Shown one piece after another: positions 8,488-15,584 of a DNA stretch of 30,909 nucleotides (position 1 is its first letter; each line of letters starts with the position of its first letter). This stretch comes from DATJPD01 sp036394195 (GTDB taxonomy: Bacteria; Pseudomonadota; Alphaproteobacteria; CACIAM-22H2). The position numbers and the translations under genes were made by a program. The notes beneath the pieces are model-generated. The model was not told where the DNA came from. It saw only the letters and a program-made list of their open reading frames with translations, and did not search any database. The stretch spans positions 1-30,909 of the forward strand of contig DASWFO010000048.1 in assembly GCA_036394195.1 (NCBI GenBank). Direction: 5' to 3'.

Positions 8488-9465
8488 TCAGCCGGTGCGC
8501 CGCAGCTTCGGTTGCGCCAGCGGCAAGTCGAGGGCGGCGAGCTTGCGCTCGAGCCGGCCCACCAGCCCGTCGAGCTCCTTCAGGTCGTCGGCGTCGAGCC
8601 TGGCGCCGGGTGCGCGCACGGCGGCACTCTTGATGATGCCGCGGCGGCGCAGGATCTCCTTGCGGATCGCGAGGCCGATGCCCGGCTGGTTTTCGTAGCG
8701 GACGATCGGCAGGAACGCGTCATAGACGTCCTCGGCGCCGCCGGAGTCGCCGGCGAAGAATTTCTCGCACACGCGGACCAGCATCTCGGGATACGCCACA
8801 CCCGTCATGGCGCCGTCGGCGCCGCGGTGCAGCTCCATCGGCAGGAACATCCCGCTGTTGCCGACGAGGATGCTGACGCGGCGGCGCTCGCCGCGGGCTT
8901 CGGCGGCGCGGAGCTGGGTCAGCTTGCGCAAGCCCGGCACGTCCTCGTGCTTGAACATCTTCAGGCTGGGGAACTGCGCGAACAGCCGGTTCACCAGCGC
9001 CGACGACATGTACACCTGGGTCAGCTGCGGATAGTCCTGCAGCACGATCGGGACCTGCGGTCCGAGGTCCCTGACCACCGAGCCGAAATAGGCCTCGATC
9101 TGCTCGTCCGTCCTGAGCCCGCCGATAGGCGACACCATGACCCCGGCAGCCCCCAGCGCCATGACCTTGTCGGTCAGGCGTTTCAGGTTGAGATTGCCGG
9201 TGCTGCTGACGCCGACCACGACCGGGATGCGGCCGGCGACGCGCTTCAGCACCCGCTCGGAAAAGGCGATCGATTCCTCGGCCGAGAGCTTGGGCGCTTC
9301 GCCCATGACGCCCAGGATCGTGACGCCGTGGACGCCGCTGTCGACATAGAAGTCGATCAGGCGATCGGTGCTGTCGAAATCGATCTCACCCGCGTCGGTG
9401 AACGGCGTCGCCGAAATGATGTAGACGCCTTTTGCCGATTCATCGAGAAGAAGCCGTACGGCCAT
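8488..9465 (-). CDS. Dihydrodipicolinate synthase/N-acetylneuraminate lyase family protein
   Basis: A 325-residue class I aldolase-type (beta/alpha)8 protein of the DapA/NAL superfamily, which forms or cleaves a C-C bond next to a pyruvate-derived Schiff base. From the ATG at 9465, GVMGE (52-56) sits where DHDPS has GTTGE, Tyr145 in VLQDYPQ is the candidate proton relay and Lys172 in MFKHED the candidate Schiff-base lysine. Their 27-residue spacing is close to the 28 of E. coli DHDPS. ATG 9465 is preferred to ATG 9474 because GGAG lies at a proper distance only from the former. The missing second Thr of GTTGE and the location beside a Liv-type transporter argue for a catabolic or sugar-acid lyase/dehydratase rather than lysine biosynthesis. 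The 129 bases before livK show no terminator. Confidence 0.82.
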   Translation of the reverse strand: MAVRLLLDESAKGVYIISATPFTDAGEIDFDSTDRLIDFYVDSGVHGVTILGVMGEAPKLSAEESIAFSERVLKRVAGRIPVVVGVSSTGNLNLKRLTDKVMALGAAGVMVSPIGGLRTDEQIEAYFGSVVRDLGPQVPIVLQDYPQLTQVYMSSALVNRLFAQFPSLKMFKHEDVPGLRKLTQLRAAEARGERRRVSILVGNSGMFLPMELHRGADGAMTGVAYPEMLVRVCEKFFAGDSGGAEDVYDAFLPIVRYENQPGIGLAIRKEILRRRGIIKSAAVRAPGARLDADDLKELDGLVGRLERKLAALDLPLAQPKLRRTG

Positions 9466-9559
9466 GGTGTTCATCTCCAAAAAGTCGGCCGAATATAGGT
9501 TCGTCCGGGCAACGCCGCAATCTGCGTCGCCAAGCTCACGTTCGGCGGGTAACGCGATT

Positions 9560-9605
9560 TTGTCACCAGAGGCGGTTTGACCTATAGCTTAAGGTCCCGG
9601 TCAAA
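9560..9605 (+). promoter_or_regulatory. Putative sigma-70 promoter of pgi with an overlapping inverted repeat
   Basis: TTGTCA (9560-9565) and TATAGC (9583-9588) are separated by 17 bases, a good -35/-10 match; the expected transcript would start near 9595, about 40 bases before the pgi start. TTTGACC (9576-9582) and GGTCAAA (9599-9605) form an inverted repeat bracketing the -10 box, a plausible operator. The rest of the divergent gap with the DapA-like gene shows nothing else definite. Confidence 0.45.
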
Positions 9606-9634
9606 TCGGACTGCGGAAATGGGTTAACGGCCCC

Positions 9635-11281
9635 GTGACCACGATCGATCGAACCCCCCTCTGGGCGAGCCTCGCGGCGCATCAGCGCGCGATGAAGGAC
9701 AAGCGGCTCGCCGACCTGTTCGCGGCCGATCCGGGACGCGCCAAGCGGCTCTCGCTGCGGTTTGGCGACATTCATCTCGACTATTCGAAGAACCTGGTCA
9801 CCGATGAGACGATGCGGCTGCTCCACGACCTGGCGCGCGCCGCGGATCTCGGGGCCTGGATCTCGCGGCTGTTCGGCGGTCAGGCGGTGAACACGTCGGA
9901 GAACCGGCCGGCCCTGCACACGGCCTTGCGCCGGCGCAGCGGCCCCCTGGTGGTGGACGGCGTCGACGTGATGGCGGACATCCTGGCGGTTCGCGAGCGG
10001 ATGCGCCGCTTTACCGATGCCGTGCGCAGCGGCGCCTGGCGCGGTCCCGGCGGTCAGCGCATCACCGACGTCGTCAATATCGGCATCGGCGGCTCCGACC
10101 TCGGGCCGCGGATGGTGAGCGAGGCTCTCGGCACCTCGGTCCCGGGGCCGCTCCGCCTGCATTTCGTGTCCGGGCTCGACGACGCGCAATTCGCCGCCGA
10201 GACCGCCGGCCTCGATCCGGCGGCGACCCTGGTCATCCTGGCCTCGAAATCATTCACCACGCTGGAGACATCGGCGAACGGCGAGCTCGCGCGCAAATGG
10301 CTGGCGGGGGCGCTCAAGGACGATGCGGCGGTCGGCCGCCACTTTGTCGCGGTCACCGCAAACCTCGCCGCGGCGCGCAAGGCGGGGTTCGGCGACGACC
10401 AGATCTTCCCGATCTGGAACTGGGTCGGCGGCCGCTATTCCGTGTGGTCGGCGATCGGCCTGCCGGTGGCGCTCGCCCACGGCATGGACACGTTCGACCG
10501 GTTCCTGGCCGGTGCCCGCGCCATGGACGATCACTTCCGCGACACGCCGCTGGAAGAGAACCTGCCGGTGACCCTGGCGCTGCTCGGCGTCTGGTATCTC
10601 AATTTCTTCGGTGCCGAGACGCAGGTCGTTCTGCCGTATGACTGGCGCCTGCGTCTGCTGCCCGACTGGCTGCAGCAGCTCGACATGGAGAGCAACGGCA
10701 AGTCCGTCGATCGCCTCGGTCGCCCGCTCGCGTACGCGACGGCGCCGATCATCTGGGGCGGCCCCGGCAACGACGGCCAGCATGCGTTCTATCAGCTCTT
10801 GCACCAGGGCACGCATCTGGTGCCGGCCGACTTCATCGCCGCCGCCACCGGGCCGGAGCCGGCCGGGGCGCCGCTGCGCGACCTGCTGATCGCCAATTTC
10901 CTCGCCCAGACCGAGGCCCTCATGAAGGGCCGCAGTGCCGCCGACGCGCGCGCCGAGCTCGCCGCGGCTGCCGTCTCCGGTACGGCGCTTGAGGACCTGG
11001 TCCCGCACAAGCTGGTCCCGGGCAGCCGACCCACCAATTCGGTCCTGCTGAAGCGTGTCGACGCGGCGACGCTCGGCGCCCTGCTCGCGATGTACGAGCA
11101 CAAGGTGTTCGTGCAGGGCGTGATCTGGAGCATCAACTCGTTCGACCAGTTCGGGGTCGAGCTCGGCAAGACCTTGGCCGACCGCATCATGCCCGAGCTC
11201 AAGGGCGAACGGCCGGCCGGCGATCACGATCCGTCGACGACCGGACTGATCGACATCTATAAGGACTGGCGGAAGGGCTGA
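9635..11281 (+). CDS. pgi: Glucose-6-phosphate isomerase
   Basis: A 548-residue phosphoglucose isomerase interconverting glucose 6-phosphate and fructose 6-phosphate in the cytoplasm. It starts with GTG at 9635; the product from there begins with the family N-terminus (PLWASLAAHQRAM...LADLFAADPGRA). The phosphate-binding loop GIGGSDLGPRM (150-160) and SKSFTTLET (204-212) are intact. So are the signature VGGRYSVWSAIGLP (264-277), catalytic Glu352 in MESNGKS, His390 in LLHQGTH and Lys512 in FDQFGVELGK. Length equals the usual bacterial/animal-type enzyme. It is monocistronic: divergent from the DapA-like gene and followed by a repeat block. It connects central metabolism to the hexose and heptose phosphate pool used by the neighbouring sugar cluster. 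Confidence 0.97.
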   Translation: MTTIDRTPLWASLAAHQRAMKDKRLADLFAADPGRAKRLSLRFGDIHLDYSKNLVTDETMRLLHDLARAADLGAWISRLFGGQAVNTSENRPALHTALRRRSGPLVVDGVDVMADILAVRERMRRFTDAVRSGAWRGPGGQRITDVVNIGIGGSDLGPRMVSEALGTSVPGPLRLHFVSGLDDAQFAAETAGLDPAATLVILASKSFTTLETSANGELARKWLAGALKDDAAVGRHFVAVTANLAAARKAGFGDDQIFPIWNWVGGRYSVWSAIGLPVALAHGMDTFDRFLAGARAMDDHFRDTPLEENLPVTLALLGVWYLNFFGAETQVVLPYDWRLRLLPDWLQQLDMESNGKSVDRLGRPLAYATAPIIWGGPGNDGQHAFYQLLHQGTHLVPADFIAAATGPEPAGAPLRDLLIANFLAQTEALMKGRSAADARAELAAAAVSGTALEDLVPHKLVPGSRPTNSVLLKRVDAATLGALLAMYEHKVFVQGVIWSINSFDQFGVELGKTLADRIMPELKGERPAGDHDPSTTGLIDIYKDWRKG

Positions 11282-11304
11282 GCCGCGCCGCAAATCGCCG
11301 AATT

Positions 11305-11480
11305 CACCGCCGAGTGCGCGGAGAAGGCGCAGAGCACGCAGAGCCATTTCGCGTCATCGCGAGCGCAGCGAAGCGATCCAGATTCTGAATAGCTGGATTG
11401 CTTCGCTCCCTTCGGGAGCTCGCAATGACGACATACTCCCTCTGCGACCTCAGCGCTTCTCCGCGCCGTCTGCGATAAGA
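11305..11480. repeat. Nested REP-like inverted repeat between convergent pgi and Nudix genes
   Basis: The outer part contains GTGCGCGGAGAAGGCGCAGAG and, near 11450-11472, its inverted relative CGCTTCTCCGCGCCGTCTGCG. Inside, an imperfect inverted repeat pairs CGTCATCGCGAGC...AGCGAAGCGATCCAG (11352-11381) with CTGGATTGCTTCGCT...GCTCGCAATGACG (11393-11430) around an 11-base centre. This is the common 'GTCATCGCGAGCGCAGCGAAGCGATCCAG' extragenic repeat of proteobacteria. It fills the whole 201-base gap between two convergent genes and may act as a bidirectional terminator. Confidence 0.75.
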
Positions 11481-11482
11481 CC

Positions 11483-12079
11483 CTAAGGCCGCGCGAACCG
11501 CCCAAGCACGTAGCGATAGAGCGCGATCAAGGTCGCGGAGTCCTGGATTTCGCCGCGATCGGCCAGATCCAGGGCCGCGTCGAGCGTATGGAAGGCCAGA
11601 TCGCCGAGCCCGGGCTCGCTGCGGTCCGGCTTTCCGCCCATGCGGCAGTCGAGTGCCAGGAACAAGGCGCCCTTGACCGCCAAGGTGCTGGCCTCCTGGG
11701 CCAGGGTGCCGATCGGGATCAGCCGGTCCGCGTCGCAGGTCAGGCCGGTCTCCTCGACGAGCTCGCGCCGTGCCGCGGCCGCGAGGTCGGTCTCGCCGGG
11801 ATCGAGAAAGCCGCGCGGCGCCTCCCAGGCGAACAGCTCCAGCGGATGCCGATAGTTGAGCAGCAGGCCGACGCAGCCGTCGGTCATCACCGGCAGGACG
11901 GTCACCCCGCCGACCCGGTCGCTGCGGACGACCTGCGGCGCCACCGTGATGTAGCCGTCGACCTGGCTGCCGTCGGCGCCGGTGATGTCGTCCTGGAAGA
12001 TCCGCCACTTCGAATTCTCGAGCGCCAGCTGCCGCCGGCGGACGGTCACCGGGATTTTCGGCTTCGATGACGAGGACAC
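11483..12079 (-). CDS. Nudix hydrolase, ADP-ribose/NDP-sugar pyrophosphatase-like
   Basis: About 198 residues from a GTG at 12079; the frame stays open upstream inside the GHMP kinase gene, so the exact start is uncertain. The Nudix box reads GFLDPGETDLAAAARRELVE followed by ETG. The catalytic Arg-Glu-x-x-Glu-Glu is present, but the spacing from the loop Glu to RE is eight residues instead of the canonical seven; CoA-pyrophosphatase-type Nudix proteins show a similar spacing. The upstream EAPRGFLDPGE is typical of ADP-ribose/ADP-sugar diphosphatases. It hydrolyses nucleoside diphosphates linked to another group. It begins 13 bases after the GHMP kinase stop and is probably the last gene of the sugar operon, where it could remove unwanted NDP-sugars or simply act in housekeeping. 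Confidence 0.8.
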   Translation of the reverse strand: MSSSSKPKIPVTVRRRQLALENSKWRIFQDDITGADGSQVDGYITVAPQVVRSDRVGGVTVLPVMTDGCVGLLLNYRHPLELFAWEAPRGFLDPGETDLAAAARRELVEETGLTCDADRLIPIGTLAQEASTLAVKGALFLALDCRMGGKPDRSEPGLGDLAFHTLDAALDLADRGEIQDSATLIALYRYVLGRFARP

Positions 12080-12092
12080 GACGAAACCGGGA

Positions 12093-13094
12093 TCAGGTGG
12101 TGAAGCCGTCCGGCTCGTACAGCATGATCCGGCTGCCGCCGGGATCGATCGCGAACGACACGTGGATGAGCTTCGACAATTTCTCGCGCACCGCCGCCTG
12201 GCGGTCGGTCGGCACGAAGAACACCATGAAGCCGCCGCCGCCGGCGCCGAGCAGCTTGCCGCCGATGGCACCCGCCGCGCGGCCCGCCTCGTAGATCTCG
12301 TCGATCATCGGCGTCGACACTTTGGTCGACAGCTCGCGCTTCAGCATCCAACCCTCGTGCAGCAGCTCGCCCAGATCCTTCAGCGGCCGCGCCGGGGTGT
12401 TCACGATCTCCAGCGCCTCGTCGACCATCTGCACCATGGTCTTCACGTGGCGCTTCTTCTTCTCGAGGTTGGCGATTTTGTCGCCCGCGACTTCCGACGC
12501 GATCCGCGACAGGCCGGTGAAGAACATCATCAGCGAGCTCTGCAGCTCGATGCGGCGCGCCTGCGAGATGATGATCGGCCGCACGTCGAAGGTTCCGTCG
12601 CGCGCGAAATCGATGCGGTTGAGGCCGCCATAGGCCGCCCAGATCTGGTCCTGCGAGCCGACATTCTCGCGGATCACGTCCTGCTCGATACGGATCGCTT
12701 CCTGGGCCAGCTCATAGCGCGTGACGTGGCGGCCCTTGAGCGCGCTGAGAGCGTTCAGCAGGCCGACCGTGAACGACGAGCTGGAGCCGAGGCCCGAGCG
12801 GGCCGGAAGGTCGCCGTCGTGGTGGATCTCGATGCCGTTCGAGATCCGCATCTCGCGCAGGATGGCGCGCACCGCCGGATGCTCGATCTTGTCGATCTCG
12901 TTCACGAGCTCGATCCGGGAATACACGATGCGGTGCTTGTGCTCGAAGAACGGCGGCAGGTGACGCACGCTGATGCGGCAATACTTGTCGATCGCCATGC
13001 CCAGCACCGACCCGCCGTTGTCGCGATACCAGGTCGGATAGTCCGAGCCGCCGCCGAACAGCGAGATCCGGAACGGGGTGCGACTGATGATCAT
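12093..13094 (-). CDS. GHMP-family sugar kinase, HddA-like (D-glycero-D-manno-heptose 7-phosphate kinase-like)
   Basis: A 333-residue GHMP kinase. The N-terminal motif (MIISRTPFRISLFGGGSDYP) is characteristic of the heptose-7-phosphate kinase/fucokinase branch. The phosphate-binding motif DLPARSGLGSSSSFTVG lies at 95-111 and the third motif GGKLLGAGGGGFMVFF at 278-293. HddA phosphorylates D-glycero-alpha-D-manno-heptose 7-phosphate at C1 on the way to GDP-heptose; the HddC-like nucleotidyltransferase directly upstream supports that pathway. The ATG at 13094 has GGGGAGAAGG upstream, inside the repeat that carries the small bridge ORF. The exact sugar (heptose or another 7-carbon or deoxy sugar) cannot be read from sequence, and no GmhA or GmhB gene is in the window. 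Confidence 0.85.
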   Translation of the reverse strand: MIISRTPFRISLFGGGSDYPTWYRDNGGSVLGMAIDKYCRISVRHLPPFFEHKHRIVYSRIELVNEIDKIEHPAVRAILREMRISNGIEIHHDGDLPARSGLGSSSSFTVGLLNALSALKGRHVTRYELAQEAIRIEQDVIRENVGSQDQIWAAYGGLNRIDFARDGTFDVRPIIISQARRIELQSSLMMFFTGLSRIASEVAGDKIANLEKKKRHVKTMVQMVDEALEIVNTPARPLKDLGELLHEGWMLKRELSTKVSTPMIDEIYEAGRAAGAIGGKLLGAGGGGFMVFFVPTDRQAAVREKLSKLIHVSFAIDPGGSRIMLYEPDGFTT

Positions 13095-13165
13095 TCCGCC
13101 TTCTCCCCTGCGGGGATACGGCGGACGGGCTCGCCCGCCGAAGCGTTTGCGCGAAGGCGGGTCAT
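13091..13165 (-). CDS. 24-residue bridge ORF inside an intergenic repeat (copy A)
   Basis: Reading starts ATG ACC CGC and gives a peptide beginning MTRLRANASAGEPVRR. The ATG (13165-13163) overlaps the stop of the nucleotidyltransferase gene as ATGA. The TGA (13093-13091) overlaps the ATG of the GHMP kinase gene. It thus spans the full gap between the two genes with 4-base overlaps at both ends. A second copy with the same layout is at 21347-21445. The peptide resembles no family known to me; it is basic and has no hydrophobic segment. It may be translated only to keep ribosomes moving between the two genes. Translation is inferred, not shown. Confidence 0.4.
   Translation of the reverse strand: MTRLRANASAGEPVRRIPAGEKAE
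13126..13164 (-). repeat. Copy A of the 'CGGGCTCGCCCGCCGAAGC' intergenic repeat
   Basis: The 39 bases match 21406-21444 at 35 positions; the first 19 are identical. They contain a CGGGC-TC-GCCCG palindrome, and the last three bases are the reverse complement of the upstream gene's TGA stop in both copies. It forms most of the 67-base gap between the hddC-like and hddA-like genes. Confidence 0.8.
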
Positions 13166-13959
13166 GCGACGCTGCGCGCGATCGGGTTGCGGCCGGCGCC
13201 GGCCGCGGACCGGCCGAAGGCGCCGCCGATCACCGCTTCGGCCTCGGCGTAGCTCTCGGGCGTGCCGATATCGACGAAGGCGACGTCGCCCGCGGGAATG
13301 GCATTGAACGTGCCGGCGGGCGCGGTCGCGAAGACGTCGCGCTCGAGCGAGCTGGCCGTTCCCCGGGCGAGCTGCCGGAGCCAGGACCGCGCGAACAGAT
13401 ACACCCCGGCGTTGATGGCGCCGGGCCCGCTATCGGAAGGATCTTTCTCGCGGAAGCGGCGGATCTTGCCACTCTCGATGTCGAGGCGGCCGTAGCGGGC
13501 GGTCGACGGGACGGTCGCGCACAGCACCGAGGCGCCGCCGCCCGCCTGGCGGTGTGCCGCCACGAAGGCCGCAAGGTCGGCGTCGACGAAGGTGTCGCCG
13601 TTCATGACCAGCACCAGGTCCGAGCGCAGTTGCGGCACGGCGAGGCTTAAGGCCCCGGCCGTGCCGAGCGGCTCCGGCTCGATCGAGGTGACAACCTCGA
13701 GGCCCGGGAAAGGGTTGCGCTTCACGTGGTCGAGCACCAGCTCGGCGCGAAAGCCGAGGCAGAGCACCACGCGCGTGGCGCCGAAGCCGGCGAGCCAGCT
13801 CAGGAGGTGGTCGAGATAGGGGCGGCCGCCGATCGGCGCCAGGATCTTGGGTGTTTCGCCCAGCACGGGGCGCAACCGCGTGCCCAGCCCGCCGGCCAGC
13901 ACCGCCACGTCGATCGACGCAAGCCCGCCCGCCGGAGCGTTAGGCCGCGACGAGCTCAT
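13162..13959 (-). CDS. Sugar-1-phosphate nucleotidyltransferase, HddC-like
   Basis: A 265-residue nucleotidyltransferase of the GT-A-like NTP_transferase family. The NTP-binding loop VLAGGLGTRLRPVLGETPK spans 20-38, and NGDTFVDAD (120-128) holds the metal-binding Asp122. HddC transfers GMP from GTP to D-glycero-alpha-D-manno-heptose 1-phosphate; close relatives use mannose 1-phosphate or make CDP/UDP sugars. The HddA-like kinase next in the operon favours GDP-heptose-type chemistry, but base specificity is inferred. The ATG at 13959 overlaps the 3' end of the radical SAM gene by 20 bases, so translation is probably coupled. The protein is shorter than bifunctional ManC enzymes and has no isomerase domain. 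Confidence 0.85.
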   Translation of the reverse strand: MSSSRPNAPAGGLASIDVAVLAGGLGTRLRPVLGETPKILAPIGGRPYLDHLLSWLAGFGATRVVLCLGFRAELVLDHVKRNPFPGLEVVTSIEPEPLGTAGALSLAVPQLRSDLVLVMNGDTFVDADLAAFVAAHRQAGGGASVLCATVPSTARYGRLDIESGKIRRFREKDPSDSGPGAINAGVYLFARSWLRQLARGTASSLERDVFATAPAGTFNAIPAGDVAFVDIGTPESYAEAEAVIGGAFGRSAAGAGRNPIARSVA

Positions 13960-15436
13960 CCACCAGCTTTCGCTTCAGGCGATGCTGCGTCATCTTCTCG
14001 ATGTGCTGCCGCGTGTCCCAACCGAAGCGCTGCGTCACCATGTCGAGATAGCGCGGGTTCGAGAAATACTCGTGGAAGGCATCGTCGCGGAACTTGAGCA
14101 CCGCCCCGGCCGGCACCTTCTCGGTGGGCAGCGGCTTGCAATCGAAGCTGTGCTGCGAGTAGCCGCCCCAGCTGTCGGGCAGGCCCCAGCCTTTCTCGAC
14201 CGCGAGCTTGTAGAGCGGCGAGCCGGGATAGGCCATCGCCGAGTAGAAGTTCGAGAACTCGCAGTTGAGCTCCTTGGCCAGCTCCAAGGTCTCGCGCATC
14301 GAGTCGACGTCGTCGTCCGGCAGGCCGAAGATGTAGTTGCCGATGACGTTGATGTCGGCCTTCTGGATCTCGCGGACGATGCCGATGATGTCGTTGTGCT
14401 TCAGCGATTTCTGCGCGCCGTCGCGCACATGCTTGCTGCCGGATTCGATGCCGAGCGCCAGCCAGCGGATGCCCGCCTTGCGCAGCATCTCCAGCATCTG
14501 CGGCTTGACGGTGTCGACGCGGGCGTAGGCCCAGATGTTGAACTTGGCCCCGAGGCCGCGCTCGATCAGCAGGTTGCAGATGCCGGACACATGGCGGTCG
14601 TTCAGCACGAACATCTCGTCGACGATCTTGAAGGTCCGCACACCGTAGGTCTTGTAGAGATGCTCCATCTCGTCCACCACCACCTTGGGGCTGCGCATGC
14701 GGTAGTTCGGTTTGCCGAACGGCGCGTTGATGCAGCAGAAGGTGCAGCGATAGGGGCAGCCGAGCGTCGTGTAGATCGAGGCGTAGGGCTTGCGCGATTC
14801 GAGGTCGCCGAAGCACTGCCAGTTGTGCGCGCGATAGCGCTTCATCGGCAGCAGGTCCCAGGCCGAGCCGGGGAGGTCCTTGTCGAGATCGGTGATCAGC
14901 TTGGCCCCGATGTTGTTGCGGATCTCCTTGCCGTCGCGCCACACCAGGCCTTCGACTTTTGAATAGTCCTCGGAGCCGTTTTTCAGCACCGTGAGGAGCT
15001 GCTCGACGGTGACCGGCCCTTCGCCGTTGCACGCGAAGTCGACCGCTTCCTCGCGGAGCGTGCGGTCCGGCAGGGCGGCGACATGGCCGCCGATGATGAT
15101 GATCTTCTGATCCGGGTTCAGCCGCTTGATCGCTTTGCACTCGATGCCGGCACCCACCATCATCTGGGTCGACGCCGAGGGCTGGTGCCCGTAGACGATC
15201 ATTGCGACGAGATGGGGATTATCGTCGCCGACCCGGTCGGCGACGCCGATCGCGTCGAACCGCTCCGCCTCGGCATCGATGATCTTCACATTGAAGCCGC
15301 GATTGCGAATGTACGTCGCGATGAGGCCAGCCCACAGCGGCGGCTCTACAGCCGTCAGATTGCTGGCGAGGTCCTGGTACGTAAGGCTGCCCGTGCCTGG
15401 ATTGACGATGATGAGATCGACTTTATCGGATGGCAT
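13940..15436 (-). CDS. B12-binding domain-containing radical SAM protein
   Basis: A 498-residue protein with an N-terminal cobalamin-binding Rossmann-like domain (about 5-150, with IIIIGGHVAALPD at 112-124). The radical SAM core follows, with the cluster motif C227-x3-C231-x2-C234 in TLGCPYRCTFCC. Later, LALGIESGS (beta-strand after the AdoMet site) and IGNYIFGLPDDD fit the family. These enzymes use [4Fe-4S], AdoMet and often methylcobalamin for C- or P-methylation or radical rearrangements; the BchE/HpnP/HpnJ group shares this architecture. The place between SDR and nucleotidyltransferase genes suggests action on a sugar or an aglycone. The ATG at 15436 has AAGGGGCGGGG upstream. The preceding 148-base gap is AT-rich, so it may have its own promoter. 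No reaction can be assigned. Confidence 0.88.
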   Translation of the reverse strand: MPSDKVDLIIVNPGTGSLTYQDLASNLTAVEPPLWAGLIATYIRNRGFNVKIIDAEAERFDAIGVADRVGDDNPHLVAMIVYGHQPSASTQMMVGAGIECKAIKRLNPDQKIIIIGGHVAALPDRTLREEAVDFACNGEGPVTVEQLLTVLKNGSEDYSKVEGLVWRDGKEIRNNIGAKLITDLDKDLPGSAWDLLPMKRYRAHNWQCFGDLESRKPYASIYTTLGCPYRCTFCCINAPFGKPNYRMRSPKVVVDEMEHLYKTYGVRTFKIVDEMFVLNDRHVSGICNLLIERGLGAKFNIWAYARVDTVKPQMLEMLRKAGIRWLALGIESGSKHVRDGAQKSLKHNDIIGIVREIQKADINVIGNYIFGLPDDDVDSMRETLELAKELNCEFSNFYSAMAYPGSPLYKLAVEKGWGLPDSWGGYSQHSFDCKPLPTEKVPAGAVLKFRDDAFHEYFSNPRYLDMVTQRFGWDTRQHIEKMTQHRLKRKLVDELVAA

Positions 15437-15584
15437 ACGCCCCGCCCCTTAGTGGCCCATCTTACGGAATTCGTTCGCAATTATCACCGGAATAAGGTTA
15501 ACGAACCGATAATGTTCGCCGCATCAATAGGTTAACGAATTAAATCAAATTGTTCCTATTGCTAGGGGCGGGGGCGGCGGCGCT
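15437..15584 (-). promoter_or_regulatory. AT-rich gap with two AGGTTAACGAA direct repeats
   Basis: AGGTTAACGAA occurs at 15495-15505 and again at 15529-15539 in the gap between the SDR gene and the radical SAM gene. Each contains the palindrome GTTAAC. The two are 34 bases apart, close to three helical turns. The gap is much more AT-rich than the surrounding genes. A promoter with tandem regulator sites for the radical SAM-hddC-hddA-nudix part of the cluster is plausible. No good -35/-10 pair was identified. Confidence 0.4.

Noticed and set aside
15529..15543. CtrA-type site (TTAA-N7-TTAA)
   Set aside because: The two TTAA strings are only four bases apart, not seven.
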